Assembly: GCF_013359735.1 (NCBI RefSeq)
Contig: NZ_JABFMX010000010.1
Coordinates: 62,001-126,000 of the forward strand
DNA length: 64,000 nucleotides
DNA from: Arthrobacter sp. C9C5
GTDB lineage: Bacteria > Actinomycetota > Actinomycetes > Actinomycetales > Micrococcaceae
Direction of reading: 5' to 3'
Under the pieces are notes generated by a model. That model saw nothing but the letters and a program-made list of their open reading frames with translations. It was not told the DNA's origin and ran no database searches. A program made the position numbers and the translations under genes. This document shows positions 26,499 to 35,280 of this stretch, piece by piece; positions within the stretch are counted from its first letter, which is position 1; each line of letters begins with the position of its first letter.

Positions 26499-27665
26499 AT
26501 GGACTTCGCCCCGGCCAATGAGCATCCGCTGGATCCCTTTCCTCATTACCAACGAATGCGGGAGGCCGCGCCCGTCTTTCACGACGAGCAGTCGGGCAGC
26601 TGGCATGTCTTCCGGTACGACGACGTACAGCGGGTACTCTCCGAACATGCCACGTTTTCGTCGCGGATGCGTGGCGACGATCCATCCGAGTCGGGGCACC
26701 TGTTCGAGGCCAGCCTCATCACCACCGACCCTCCAAGGCACCGGCAGTTACGCTCCCTGGTGACGCAGGCGTTCACGCCGAAAGCCGTGGACGCGCTTGC
26801 TCCCCGCATCACACAGCTCACCACCGAACTCCTCGACGGGATCGCTTCCCTCGGGACGGCGGACCTGATCCAGGCCTTGGCGGTTCCGCTGCCGGTGATC
26901 GTGATCTCGGAACTGATGGGCGTGCCCGCCGAGGACCGTGACCGATTCAAGCAGTGGTCCGACGTCATTGTCAGCCAAACGCGGACCGGTGCGATGAATG
27001 AGGACCACCACGCCACCAATCTTGAGATGACGGCGTACTTCCTGGACCTGATCGAACAGCGTCGCAGCCAGCCCGGCAATGATCTGATCAGCAACCTGCT
27101 ATCTGCCGAGATTGACGGGCAGAAACTAAGCGTGGTCGAACTGCTGGGGTTCTGCAGTCTGCTGCTCGTCGCCGGCAATGAAACAACCACCAATCTCATC
27201 GGCAACGCGGTTCTCTGCTTCACTGAAGCGCCCGGCACCATCGATCGGCTACTGCAGGACCCGTCGCTCCTCCCCCAGGCCATAGAAGAAGTGCTCCGCT
27301 TTCGGTCGCCGGTTCAGTCCATGTACCGGATTGCTGTCGCCGACACCACCCTGGGCGAGGTTCAGATTCCGGCCGGCGCCCCGCTCGTGGCCTGGATCGG
27401 CTCCGCGAACCGCGACGAGCGGCAATTCCAGCGGGCAGCCGAGTTCGACGTCGACCGGGGCCAGATCCGGCATCTGGCGTTCGGCCACGGCGTTCACTTC
27501 TGCCTCGGTGCCCCGCTGGCCCGGTTGGAGGCAAGGATCGCGCTGGAGGGCATCCTGTCCCGGCTGCCCGGGCTGACGCTGGCCCCGGGAGCCACCCTTG
27601 AACGGATGGACAGCACCATCGTCTACGGGCTGAAGGCGCTGCCGGCCAGCTGGCAGGCAGCCTGA
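26499..27665 (+). CDS. Cytochrome P450, solitary
   Basis: 388 residues. The heme motif FGHGVHFCLG puts the thiolate at Cys335; the I-helix motif is AGNETTT and the substrate-side DPPRHRQLR stretch is present. The style is that of CYP107-like soluble bacterial P450s. Unlike the P450 at 555 it has no ferredoxin or reductase beside it and must share redox partners. The ATG at 26499 follows an AGAGAGG ribosome site. Substrate unknown. Confidence 0.93.
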   Translation: MDFAPANEHPLDPFPHYQRMREAAPVFHDEQSGSWHVFRYDDVQRVLSEHATFSSRMRGDDPSESGHLFEASLITTDPPRHRQLRSLVTQAFTPKAVDALAPRITQLTTELLDGIASLGTADLIQALAVPLPVIVISELMGVPAEDRDRFKQWSDVIVSQTRTGAMNEDHHATNLEMTAYFLDLIEQRRSQPGNDLISNLLSAEIDGQKLSVVELLGFCSLLLVAGNETTTNLIGNAVLCFTEAPGTIDRLLQDPSLLPQAIEEVLRFRSPVQSMYRIAVADTTLGEVQIPAGAPLVAWIGSANRDERQFQRAAEFDVDRGQIRHLAFGHGVHFCLGAPLARLEARIALEGILSRLPGLTLAPGATLERMDSTIVYGLKALPASWQAA

Positions 27666-27716
27666 ACGCAGGGGCGGGCAGTGCTCACCCCGCTGGGCCC
27701 GGAGCATACTGAGGGC

Positions 27717-28121
27717 ATGAGTGAGCGTGACGACTTTCTAGCCTGGGTCAAGACAGCGCTGTACCAGGCGGAACTGGCCCTCCACAATGGCGACTCTGCG
27801 CCCCGCCGGGCGCTCTGGTCACGCAACGAGCCCGTAAGCGTTTTGGGGGCATGGCGCAACGCGCACGGCCAGCAAGAACTGGATGAGCTGTTCACTGGGC
27901 TGGCGAAGAGTTTCTCCGACTGCACGTCCTACGCCTTCGAACTGCTGGCGTATGACGTGGCGGGCGGCATGGCCTACACCGCCGGCCTGGAGCACACCTC
28001 CGCCTCCGTCAACGGCGAGCCGCGGACCTACACCCTGCGCGCCACCCAGGTGTACCGTCGCGAAGACGGCGAGTGGAGAGTTGCCCACCGGCACGGCGAC
28101 ACGGTGAACGAGGATCTGTAG
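27717..28121 (+). CDS. SnoaL/NTF2-like protein
   Basis: 134 residues from the ATG at 27717. The pattern of an N-terminal helix pair, RRALWSRNEPVSVLGAW, and the C-terminal TLRATQVYRREDGEWRVAHRHGD is the standard ending of the NTF2-like/SnoaL_3 fold, a cone-shaped barrel used by ketosteroid isomerases, cyclases and ligand-binding proteins. No specific catalytic assignment is possible. It lies 51 bp after the P450 and could be cotranscribed. Confidence 0.8.
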   Translation: MSERDDFLAWVKTALYQAELALHNGDSAPRRALWSRNEPVSVLGAWRNAHGQQELDELFTGLAKSFSDCTSYAFELLAYDVAGGMAYTAGLEHTSASVNGEPRTYTLRATQVYRREDGEWRVAHRHGDTVNEDL

Positions 28122-28178
28122 GGGCGTTTACTGGCACCCCGGTGAGCGGATCCGTTTCTGGCCGGAGTGGTGGGCTGC

Positions 28179-28982
28179 CTACCGTACTTGGGGATACGAT
28201 CCGAGCTCGTACGGGTCGTCGTAGACGGACCAGCGGATCGGTGGCATGAGGTTCAGGTTGCCGGCCTCCAAAAGCCCGTTGTGGATGTCCTGGCGCCCGT
28301 GCTTCTGATAGTCGCCCCAGGCCTTCAGGATCTTTACCCGGTCCTTCACGACGGCGGCGAGGTACTTGGACTCGTCCCCGCCCTGAGCCGGCGGGCGTTC
28401 GGCCTTACGGGCCGCGGCCAAAATGCCGCCGAAAGACTCGTCGTCGTCCCCGGGACCGTGGTTGACCGAGACGTCGTAGTAGATCGCAAGCCCCAGCGGT
28501 CCGACGCCGTCCCGGACTGCCTCTTCAAAAGCCGGCTGCCAGTAAACCCTGTCCCGTTCCTCCAGTTGGGCCCGCTGGAAAGCCGGGTCACTCGCGGCCG
28601 TCTTCCAGTCGGCCGGGAAGCCAGGATCAAGCAGTCGATGGCTCAAGGCAGGGCGTTGCTTGTAGGGCGCATCCATGATCTGCTCCAACTGCGGCAGGTA
28701 CCGCGCCAGCGGATTTCCCGGGGCAGCCTTTGCGTAGGCCCGGACAAGCTCGAGCATGTCGCCGGTGCCACTGCACCAGCCCACCAGCCCGCCGGTGTAG
28801 CCGCGTCCGTCATCGATGTCCTCGATGTAGCCGAAGGAAGTGGTCCAGTCAGGCGTGGAGTTCTCGGCGGTGGAGGTGAGCTGGAGGGCTATCTCCTTGT
28901 ACACCGGATTGGCGATATCGGCCCGGGACTGGGTCTCGCTTCCTTGCTGCTGGTCTTTTCGTCCCCAAAGTCGATCAAACAT
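28179..28982 (-). CDS. GH46 chitosanase without signal peptide
   Basis: 267 residues from the ATG at 28982 (GGGAGG ribosome site). The family GH46 catalytic pair is seen: Glu40 in TSTAENS and Asp58 in YIEDIDDGRGYTGG, 18 residues apart as in Streptomyces chitosanases, followed by the GTGDMLELV stretch. The family is normally exported. Here the start MFDRLWGRKDQQQG is charged and has no hydrophobic core, and a possible upstream extension to 29054 does not supply one. It either acts inside, leaves by another route, or depends on lysis. Confidence 0.88.
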   Translation of the reverse strand: MFDRLWGRKDQQQGSETQSRADIANPVYKEIALQLTSTAENSTPDWTTSFGYIEDIDDGRGYTGGLVGWCSGTGDMLELVRAYAKAAPGNPLARYLPQLEQIMDAPYKQRPALSHRLLDPGFPADWKTAASDPAFQRAQLEERDRVYWQPAFEEAVRDGVGPLGLAIYYDVSVNHGPGDDDESFGGILAAARKAERPPAQGGDESKYLAAVVKDRVKILKAWGDYQKHGRQDIHNGLLEAGNLNLMPPIRWSVYDDPYELGSYPQVR

Positions 28983-29196
28983 CAGGCCTCCCGAAGTTAT
29001 CGTGCCGCCGAGCCTAGCAGTCCGCCAGCCGACGAAATAGGGCCTGTCCGGCACTGTGCAACGAGGCCGGGGGCCGCGTGTTGAGTCCTGCTGCCCGGCA
29101 CCTGGTTTACCGTGCCGTGGTCCCCTTGCGGCGGCCGGCCGCGTTTGTAGACTGAACGGGGATCCATCTCTTCGCTTGGCAGGGACGGGAATATCG

Positions 29197-29982
29197 ATGG
29201 CTACTTTTCAGAACCTCCACCAGAGCATGTTGCCGCTGCTGTTGCCCAATGCGTGGGACGTCGGATCCGCCTTGGCCTTTGCGACAGCGGGATTCCCGGC
29301 CGTCGGCACCACCAGCTTTGGCATTGCGGCCAGTGCCGGCCTCCCGGACGGAGGGCGATCCAGCAAGGCGGCAACGACCGCCCTGGTTGCCCAGCTGTGC
29401 CGCCTGCCGGTCCACATCACGGCGGACATCGAGGACGGCTACTCCGATGACCCGGCCGAGGTTGCCGAATTTGTGGCCCAACTGGCTGCCTTTGGCGTGG
29501 CCGGCGTCAATCTGGAGGACAGCACGGCCGGGCACCTGGTCGATCCGGCAGCCTTCGCCGAGAAGGTTGCCGCCGTCAAACGACGCAGCCCGGCCGTGTT
29601 CATCAACGCCCGGGTGGACAATATCTGGTTCGGCGAAGAAGCCACTGTAGATGCGGTGCTGCTCCGGGCCGGTCTCTACGCCGAGGCCGGGGCGGACGGA
29701 ATCTTCGTGCCCGGACTTGCGGTCCCGGAGGACATCCGGGCCATCACCGCCGGCATTGCTCTGCCGGTCAACGTGCTGGCACATCCCTCGCTGACTGTCG
29801 CCGAGCTGGGTGAGTTGGGGGTACGGCGGGTGAGTTCCGGCTCCCTGCCGTACCGCGCAGCAGTTGACGCGGCGGTCAACGTGGTCAGCGCGCTGCGCGA
29901 TGGCAAGCAGGTGCCGGCCGCCACCTCGTACTGGGAGATGCAAGCGCGTCTGGCGTCCTTTAGCCAACACCTCATGGATTGA
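29197..29982 (+). CDS. Isocitrate lyase/PEP mutase family enzyme
   Basis: 261 residues from the ATG at 29197. The Mg-binding and active-site marks of the superfamily are present: PNAWDVGSA, TADIEDGYSD, VNLEDS and NARVDNIW. The KKCGH motif of true isocitrate and methylisocitrate lyases is missing, so it belongs to the carboxyphosphonoenolpyruvate/oxaloacetate-hydrolase-like group. It probably makes or breaks a C-C or P-C bond next to a 2-oxo acid. No pathway partners are adjacent. Confidence 0.88.
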   Translation: MATFQNLHQSMLPLLLPNAWDVGSALAFATAGFPAVGTTSFGIAASAGLPDGGRSSKAATTALVAQLCRLPVHITADIEDGYSDDPAEVAEFVAQLAAFGVAGVNLEDSTAGHLVDPAAFAEKVAAVKRRSPAVFINARVDNIWFGEEATVDAVLLRAGLYAEAGADGIFVPGLAVPEDIRAITAGIALPVNVLAHPSLTVAELGELGVRRVSSGSLPYRAAVDAAVNVVSALRDGKQVPAATSYWEMQARLASFSQHLMD

Positions 29983-30012
29983 GGGCGCAGGGGCGGCTGA
30001 TTGCCGCCGCGG

Positions 30013-30915
30013 TCATAGCTCGGCGCGCGATCCGGGCTCTTGCTGAGTACCTGCGTGGTAAGCGGCGGCCATGTCCTGCTTGGAGCGGCCCTGGGACGCG
30101 ACCCGTTCGAGGCGCACGGCGGACGCCTCGACACCGTCGAGCCGAAGACCCTGTTCGCGGGCGGCGTCGAGGATGAGGCGGGCGTCTTTCAGCGAGGTGT
30201 CGACCGCAAAGGACGCCGGTTCCAGCCGATCATCGAGGATAAGGCCAGCTTTGGTACGCAGGAAGGGCAGATCGAGGCCGCCGCCGTCGATCAAGTTAAA
30301 GAATTGCTGCGGGTCCACCCCGAGCGCCTCGGACAGGGCCAGGATCTCTCCCGCGGCGTTCGAGGCGGCGATGACCCAGCTGTTCACGACGAGCTTCAGC
30401 CGCGTTGCCGAGCCCGCGGCTGGGTCCTGACCAGTCCAGACCGTGCGCGCCCCGATGGCGTCCAGTACCGGTGCCACGCGCTCGCGCACAGCTTCCGGTC
30501 CCGCCGCGATCACCAGGAGCTGGCCGGCCTCAGCAGGCTCGCGGGTGCCGGAAACGGGCGCTTCGACCAAGTCGAGACCCACCTCGCGGGCCAGGTCCGC
30601 AAGGTCTGCGGCGTCGTGCACTCCGACGGTCGTGGACTGCACCCACGCGGTGCCCGGCCGGACTCCCGCGGCTGCCTGTTGGATCACGTCGGTTACGGCG
30701 GCAGCATCAAAGAGCATGGTCACCACCACGTCCACGCCGGCGACAGCCTGGGCTGGGGACGAGGCTACCTGTGCCCCGGCGTCGGCGAGCGGGACGGTCT
30801 TGGCCTGGTCTCGGTTCCACACGCGGACCTCGTGTCCGGCCCGCAGCAGATTGCGGGCCATCGCGGCCCCCATGATGCCGGCGCCCAGCACCGCCACCTT
30901 GCGATTCGTGTCCAT
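30013..30915 (-). CDS. 3-Hydroxyisobutyrate dehydrogenase-like NAD(P)-dependent oxidoreductase
   Basis: 300 residues. The Rossmann motif GAGIMGAAMARNL begins at residue 11, the substrate region has the VSGTREPA stretch, and the catalytic lysine lies in ATRLKLVVN. The beta-hydroxyacid dehydrogenase family oxidises 3-hydroxyisobutyrate, tartronate semialdehyde or related acids. It begins 33 bp after the small YTDVD-repeat gene on the same strand and may share its transcript. A GAGAGGA ribosome site precedes the ATG. Confidence 0.9.
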   Translation of the reverse strand: MDTNRKVAVLGAGIMGAAMARNLLRAGHEVRVWNRDQAKTVPLADAGAQVASSPAQAVAGVDVVVTMLFDAAAVTDVIQQAAAGVRPGTAWVQSTTVGVHDAADLADLAREVGLDLVEAPVSGTREPAEAGQLLVIAAGPEAVRERVAPVLDAIGARTVWTGQDPAAGSATRLKLVVNSWVIAASNAAGEILALSEALGVDPQQFFNLIDGGGLDLPFLRTKAGLILDDRLEPASFAVDTSLKDARLILDAAREQGLRLDGVEASAVRLERVASQGRSKQDMAAAYHAGTQQEPGSRAEL

Positions 30916-30948
30916 CCCGTCGTCCTCTCGATCGTTGTACAGGCGGCG

Positions 30949-31200
30949 TTAGCGATCCACGTCTGTGTAACGCCCCTGGCTACCCCAAGCAGACATCCTA
31001 CCGATCACGGTGTGGACGTCCGCGTAGCTGCCTGGGCGTCCCGCGGACGCGGTATTACCTTTGGTCAGGACATCGACGTCGGTGTAACTGCCCGGCAGGT
31101 TCTTCTTCACGGACGCCGAGCGCTGAAGCGTGTCTGTGTCGGTGTAAGCGGCCTTCCTGGCCTGCCCGCGGAGGGGCTGGGGAACAGTTGAAGTACTCAA
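30949..31200 (-). CDS. Small protein with four YTDVD-type repeats
   Basis: 83 residues if started at the TTG at 31200. The in-frame ATG at 31212 lies within the sequence that supplies GGAG six bases before this TTG, so the TTG is preferred. The body has a 20-residue repeat: AAYTDTD, GSYTDVD, GSYADVH and GRYTDVD, spaced 20, 20 and 19 residues, with the linkers diverged and the C-terminus ending directly after the last unit. There are no cysteines, no signal peptide and no membrane segment. The repeat period supports real coding. I do not recognise a family. Repeated identical short units recall multi-core peptide precursors or short linear binding motifs, but no modifying enzyme is adjacent. 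Confidence 0.65.
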   Translation of the reverse strand: MSTSTVPQPLRGQARKAAYTDTDTLQRSASVKKNLPGSYTDVDVLTKGNTASAGRPGSYADVHTVIGRMSAWGSQGRYTDVDR

Positions 31201-31355
31201 GAAAATCTCCATTAGTTAGGCGGGCGTCCAAAGAGGCCGCGCTTGGTGGTTGCCGCCTCCGGGCTCTACCGGAGCTCCGCGGCTGATACCCACTCTTCGC
31301 CGACTTGCGATAGCTTTCAAAGAGGGAAAGCGCATCGTCCAATAGGGGATCTTTA

Positions 31356-32276
31356 TCAGAGCTGGTCAGCCAGCGGATTCTCCAGGAATGTGAGATCGGC
31401 CGCGCGCGCCACCGCGGTCAGCGCCCGGGCAAGGACAGTTTCCGGCTCGCGAGAGAGTGTGACAAGCCCTACTTCCCCTTGCCGCTCCGGCCCCACCAAC
31501 CGGAGGGCGCGCACGCCACGCGGGAGCTGGAACACGTGCAACCACGCCGCCGGGACGATCGTTGACCACGGCCCGGCCGTCATCTGGGCCAGCAGCGAAG
31601 CAACCGAGTCCGTTTCAAGCCGCGGTGCGGCCGTCAGGCCCACGTCCCGGAGAGCATCATCCACTTGCCGGCGCCCCTGCATCGACCGGTCCAACAGGCA
31701 CAGAGGCAGTGCTGCCGCGTCGGCCCAGCCGACCGTGCTGCCCGTGAATGCCCCGCGCTCCTCCGCCGTGAGCAGCACATACTTTTCGAAGTACAACCTG
31801 GCCACCCGAAAGCCATCCGGGACGGGGTCATCGACGTAGGTGATCCCGGCGTCGATCTCATAGGCTGCCAGCAGTCGCAGCACGTCCTCGGACCGGAGAT
31901 CGGACGCGACATGGACGCTGGCCAAAGGATGCGCCGCGCAAAAGGCGGCGGTCAGCACGGTCACGGCTGGTGACGCGGTCGGAATCGAGCCGATCCGCAG
32001 CTGCCCGGTCACGCCGGACCGCATGGCACTGATCTGTTCGGTCAGGGCCTTACGGTCCGCCAAAATGCGTCGCGCCCACACCACAATCTGTTCACCCTCG
32101 GCCGTCAGACCCTCGAACCTATTGCCCCGCCGGATCAACGGAACGTCCAACTCAACTTCAAGTTTCCTGATCCCCTCCGACAAGGCCGGTTGGGAAACCG
32201 AGCAACTCTCGGCCGCCCGAGCGAAATGACGCTCCCGGGCCAAGGCGACCATGTATTCGAGTTGGCTGAAGATCAT
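31356..32276 (-). CDS. LysR family regulator
   Basis: 306 residues from the ATG at 32276. The N-terminal helix-turn-helix reads FARAAESCSVSQPALSEGIRKLE, followed by the periplasmic-binding-like effector domain. The next genes on its strand are the small YTDVD-repeat protein and the hydroxyisobutyrate-dehydrogenase-like enzyme, which may be its targets. The padR gene is divergent. Confidence 0.9.
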   Translation of the reverse strand: MIFSQLEYMVALARERHFARAAESCSVSQPALSEGIRKLEVELDVPLIRRGNRFEGLTAEGEQIVVWARRILADRKALTEQISAMRSGVTGQLRIGSIPTASPAVTVLTAAFCAAHPLASVHVASDLRSEDVLRLLAAYEIDAGITYVDDPVPDGFRVARLYFEKYVLLTAEERGAFTGSTVGWADAAALPLCLLDRSMQGRRQVDDALRDVGLTAAPRLETDSVASLLAQMTAGPWSTIVPAAWLHVFQLPRGVRALRLVGPERQGEVGLVTLSREPETVLARALTAVARAADLTFLENPLADQL

Positions 32277-32344
32277 AGACTCTGGTCTACCGCACGCAGA
32301 CACCGAATTCACCACCCCGGCTGCTGAAACGTCTAGTTTTCGCG

Positions 32345-32378
32345 TATATCGGAATGTATCGTTGAGTATCGTTCGCGA
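32345..32378 (+). promoter_or_regulatory. Candidate PadR operator: three TATCG direct repeats at 10-bp spacing
   Basis: TATCG occurs at 32347, 32357 and 32367, exactly one helical turn apart, and GCGATC follows at 32375. The block ends about 20 bp before the padR start codon and lies in the divergent region with lysR. Autoregulation by the PadR protein is the simplest reading. Confidence 0.5.
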
Positions 32379-32396
32379 TCCACTAAGGAGACCAGC

Positions 32397-32939
32397 ATGC
32401 GTAATTCATACCCGGCCGGCGGATTTGGCACCCCAAACATCGACGGCATGTGGCAGGCGGTTGAGGAGCTGCGTTCAAGGTTTGAGAAGCGCTCGGGCAG
32501 CCGCGCGGGACGAGGCGAAGTGCGGTCCGCGGTGCTTGCCCTGCTCGCCGAACGGCCGATGCACGGTTATCAGATCATCCGTGAAATCGAGGAGCGCAGC
32601 AGTGGCAGCTGGAAGCCGAGTGCCGGCTCCGTCTACCCCACGCTGCAGCTACTGGCCGACGAGGGACTCATCCGCGCCGAGGAGTCCAACGGCCGCAAGA
32701 TCTACTCGCTGACCGAGGCAGGCCGGGAGGTGGTCGCGGGTGCGGATGCGTCGGCGCCGTGGGAGTCGACGGGCCCGGCAGCCGGCCCCGGATTCGCGGC
32801 GCTGCCCAAGGCCGGCGTCGAGCTCGCGCAGGCCGCAGCCCAGGTTGGTCGCACCGGCTCCCCGGAGCAGGTGAAGCAGGCCGTTTCGGTGCTCGACGAG
32901 GCACGCCGTCGCCTGTATTCGATCCTCGCCCAGGACTGA
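32397..32939 (+). CDS. PadR family regulator
   Basis: 180 residues, AAGGAG before the ATG. The winged helix domain spans about residues 40-110 with the family marks MHGYQIIREIEERS, GSVYPTLQLLADEGLI and YSLTEAGR. The N-terminal 30 residues are Gly/Asn-rich. The C-terminal helix QAVSVLDEARRRLYSILAQ fits a dimerisation helix. The downstream AarF-type gene starts 5 bp after its stop, so the two are coexpressed. Confidence 0.92.
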   Translation: MRNSYPAGGFGTPNIDGMWQAVEELRSRFEKRSGSRAGRGEVRSAVLALLAERPMHGYQIIREIEERSSGSWKPSAGSVYPTLQLLADEGLIRAEESNGRKIYSLTEAGREVVAGADASAPWESTGPAAGPGFAALPKAGVELAQAAAQVGRTGSPEQVKQAVSVLDEARRRLYSILAQD

Positions 32940-32944
32940 CGCGG

Positions 32945-34666
32945 GTGACGTCGGTTCGTCGGGTCCGGGCAGATCCGGTACCCGGCGTCGGGGACACCCG
33001 CGCCCGCTACCGCCGCATCCTGCGCTTCGCCGCGTGGCATCTCGCGGTGACCTGGTGGTTTGAGTTGTTCCTCCCCCGCGTCGGGCTGGGCAGAGTTGCC
33101 GAGCGCACCCGGGGGAAGAGGATGCAGCGCTTCGCGCAGCACTTCCACGTGCTCGCCGTGGAGCTGGGCGGCCTGATGATCAAGGTCGGTCAGTTCCTCT
33201 CATCCAGGCTCGACGTGCTTCCGCCGGAGATCACCCGCGAGCTTGAGGGACTGCAGGACGAGGTGCCCGCCGTACCGTTCCCCGCAATCCGTGCACTTGC
33301 CGAGGCGGAGCTGGGCGCGCCGCTGGACCAGGTTTTCGCCTCGGTCGAGGAGACGCCAATCGCCGCGGCGTCCCTCGGGCAGGCGCACCGCGCACAACTC
33401 CTTCCCTCCCATGGTGCCGACGCCGGGCTGAAAACCGTGGTGTTGAAGGTGCAGCGCCCGGGAATCGATGCGATTGTCGACGTCGACCTGGCGGCACTGC
33501 GCAGAGTGGGCGGCTGGCTCAGCCGGGTGCGGCTGGTGTCCGATCGTGCGGACATGCCGGCCCTGGTGGAGGAGTTTGCCCAGATTAGTCTCGAGGAAAT
33601 CGACTACCTGCACGAGGCAGGGAATGCAGAGCGCTTTGCGGCTGATTTCGCCGACGACGACCGGGTAGGGGTGCCCGATGTCGCATGGGAGTGGAGCACC
33701 CGCCGCGTGCTCGTGCTGGAAGATGTCGCGGCGATCAAGATCACTGACTCGGAGGCACTTTTGGCGGCTGGCATCGATCCGGCGCAGGTTGCCCCGGTTT
33801 TTGCCTCGGTCATGTTCGACCAGCTGTTCACCCGCGGGTTTTTCCACGCCGATCCGCACCCCGGCAACATCTTTGTCACTCCGGTCGCCGATTCACCTGC
33901 TTCAGCTGCAGGACGCCCGTGGAAGCTGACGTTCATCGATTTCGGCATGATGGGCGAGGTTCCGCCCAACACTCGGAGCGGCCTGCGGAAGCTTCTGATC
34001 GCGGCCGCCTCGCGTGACGGCAAGGGACTGGTGAGCGCGATCAGCGACGTGGGAGTGCTGGTGCCCTCGGCCGACCGGGCCGAGCTTGAACGGGGGATGA
34101 CGCACCTCTTCGCCCGGTTTGGCGGGATGGGCTTCGCGGAGCTTCGCGAGGTGGACCAGCGGGAGTTCCTTGATTTTGCGGTGGAATTCCGCGACCTGGT
34201 CCGCTCGCTGCCGTTCCAGTTGCCGGAGAATTTCCTGCTCATCATCCGGGCGATGTCACTGACCTCGGGAGTGTGCAGCTCGCTGGACGCCCGGTTTAAT
34301 CTGTGGGACGCGGTCGAACCCTACGCGGCGCAGCTGCTGCGCGACGAACGGGGCAACATCGTCCAGGACGTGGCGCAGCAGGCGCTCGACGCCGCCGGGC
34401 TGGCGCTGGGTCTGCCGAAACGACTGGACGGGCTAGTCACCCGGATCGAGGACGGTTCACTATCGGTGGCCAATCCGCGGCTCGAACGGCAGCTGGCGCG
34501 ACTGGACCGCACGGCCCAGCGAGCTGCATCGGCGCTGGCGTTCGGCGCGCTGCTCATCGCAGGTTCCGTGGTCCGGGCGGACGACGTGGTGCTCGGCAAC
34601 GTGCTGATGATTGCGTCGGTCGTTCCGCTGCTCCACGGGCTGTGGGCGGGGCGCCGCGGCCTCTGA
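32945..34666 (+). CDS. AarF/UbiB (ABC1) atypical kinase-like protein
   Basis: 573 residues from a GTG at 32945, 5 bp after padR. Family marks are KxGQ in IKVGQFLSSR, the A-rich loop AAASLGQAH in place of a P-loop, the VLKVQRPG lysine strand, and the metal-binding HADPHPGN and IDFGMMGE. Two hydrophobic helices close the C-terminus (about residues 535-570), anchoring it to the membrane. The family has ATPase activity linked to isoprenoid lipid metabolism. A role in menaquinone or lipid stress control is inferred. Confidence 0.92.
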   Translation: MTSVRRVRADPVPGVGDTRARYRRILRFAAWHLAVTWWFELFLPRVGLGRVAERTRGKRMQRFAQHFHVLAVELGGLMIKVGQFLSSRLDVLPPEITRELEGLQDEVPAVPFPAIRALAEAELGAPLDQVFASVEETPIAAASLGQAHRAQLLPSHGADAGLKTVVLKVQRPGIDAIVDVDLAALRRVGGWLSRVRLVSDRADMPALVEEFAQISLEEIDYLHEAGNAERFAADFADDDRVGVPDVAWEWSTRRVLVLEDVAAIKITDSEALLAAGIDPAQVAPVFASVMFDQLFTRGFFHADPHPGNIFVTPVADSPASAAGRPWKLTFIDFGMMGEVPPNTRSGLRKLLIAAASRDGKGLVSAISDVGVLVPSADRAELERGMTHLFARFGGMGFAELREVDQREFLDFAVEFRDLVRSLPFQLPENFLLIIRAMSLTSGVCSSLDARFNLWDAVEPYAAQLLRDERGNIVQDVAQQALDAAGLALGLPKRLDGLVTRIEDGSLSVANPRLERQLARLDRTAQRAASALAFGALLIAGSVVRADDVVLGNVLMIASVVPLLHGLWAGRRGL

Positions 34667-34694
34667 TTGCGCTGAAAAGCCGGGACCGGGCTGC

Positions 34695-35222
34695 TCACCA
34701 CCCGGCCGTGCCCGGGCCGCCCTTGAACGGACCGACGATCTGCGAGGTGATCCACCCGCCGTAGAAGTCTCCATCCTGGGAGGTCACCCGCTCGCCGTCG
34801 ACCTCGCAGGAGTCCATGTGGCCCGGGTAGAGGGCCACCCGGGTGGTGAGCGCCTCAAACCCCCGGGTGGGTTTGGGATAGGTCCACGCCCCGCGGGGAA
34901 CGACGGTTCCGCCGTCGACGACGTCGAAGTAGTGCGCCTCTCCCTTGAACTCGCAGAAGCTGGTGCCCTCAACCGGGACAAGTACTCCGGCAGGGAACGC
35001 GTCCAGGGGCAGGTAATAGACAGGCGGATGACTCGTCTCCAGGACGCGCACAGTGTCGGTGGTGTCGGCGATAACCTGCCCGCCAAGCCGCACGATGACC
35101 CGTTCCGACCGTGGCTCGACCCTTGGCGGCCGAGGATAGTCCCACACCGATTCTTGACCGGCCTTGGGTTTGATGGGCTGGGGGCGCCGGAAGAAGCCAG
35201 GAAAACCGTGGGCAGTGGTCAT
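34695..35222 (-). CDS. DUF427 domain protein
   Basis: 175 residues from the ATG at 35222. It contains the DUF427 core: SVWDYPRPPRVEPRSERV, TSHPPVYYLP, a Cys-Glu-x-Lys-Gly-Glu-Ala stretch and the ending FYGGWIT. The family is small beta-sandwich proteins of unknown function, common in actinobacteria and fungi. It is convergent with the AarF gene and has no obvious operon partner. Confidence 0.88.
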   Translation of the reverse strand: MTTAHGFPGFFRRPQPIKPKAGQESVWDYPRPPRVEPRSERVIVRLGGQVIADTTDTVRVLETSHPPVYYLPLDAFPAGVLVPVEGTSFCEFKGEAHYFDVVDGGTVVPRGAWTYPKPTRGFEALTTRVALYPGHMDSCEVDGERVTSQDGDFYGGWITSQIVGPFKGGPGTAGW

Positions 35223-35280
35223 ATGCCTATGGTGCCACGCTCCGCTGGGACGCCGCTGTGAACGCCGGAACGCCGGCGGC

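Noticed and set aside
26499..28121. P450 and SnoaL-like genes as a small natural-product cluster
   Set aside because: No biosynthetic core enzyme is nearby; the two genes alone do not support it.
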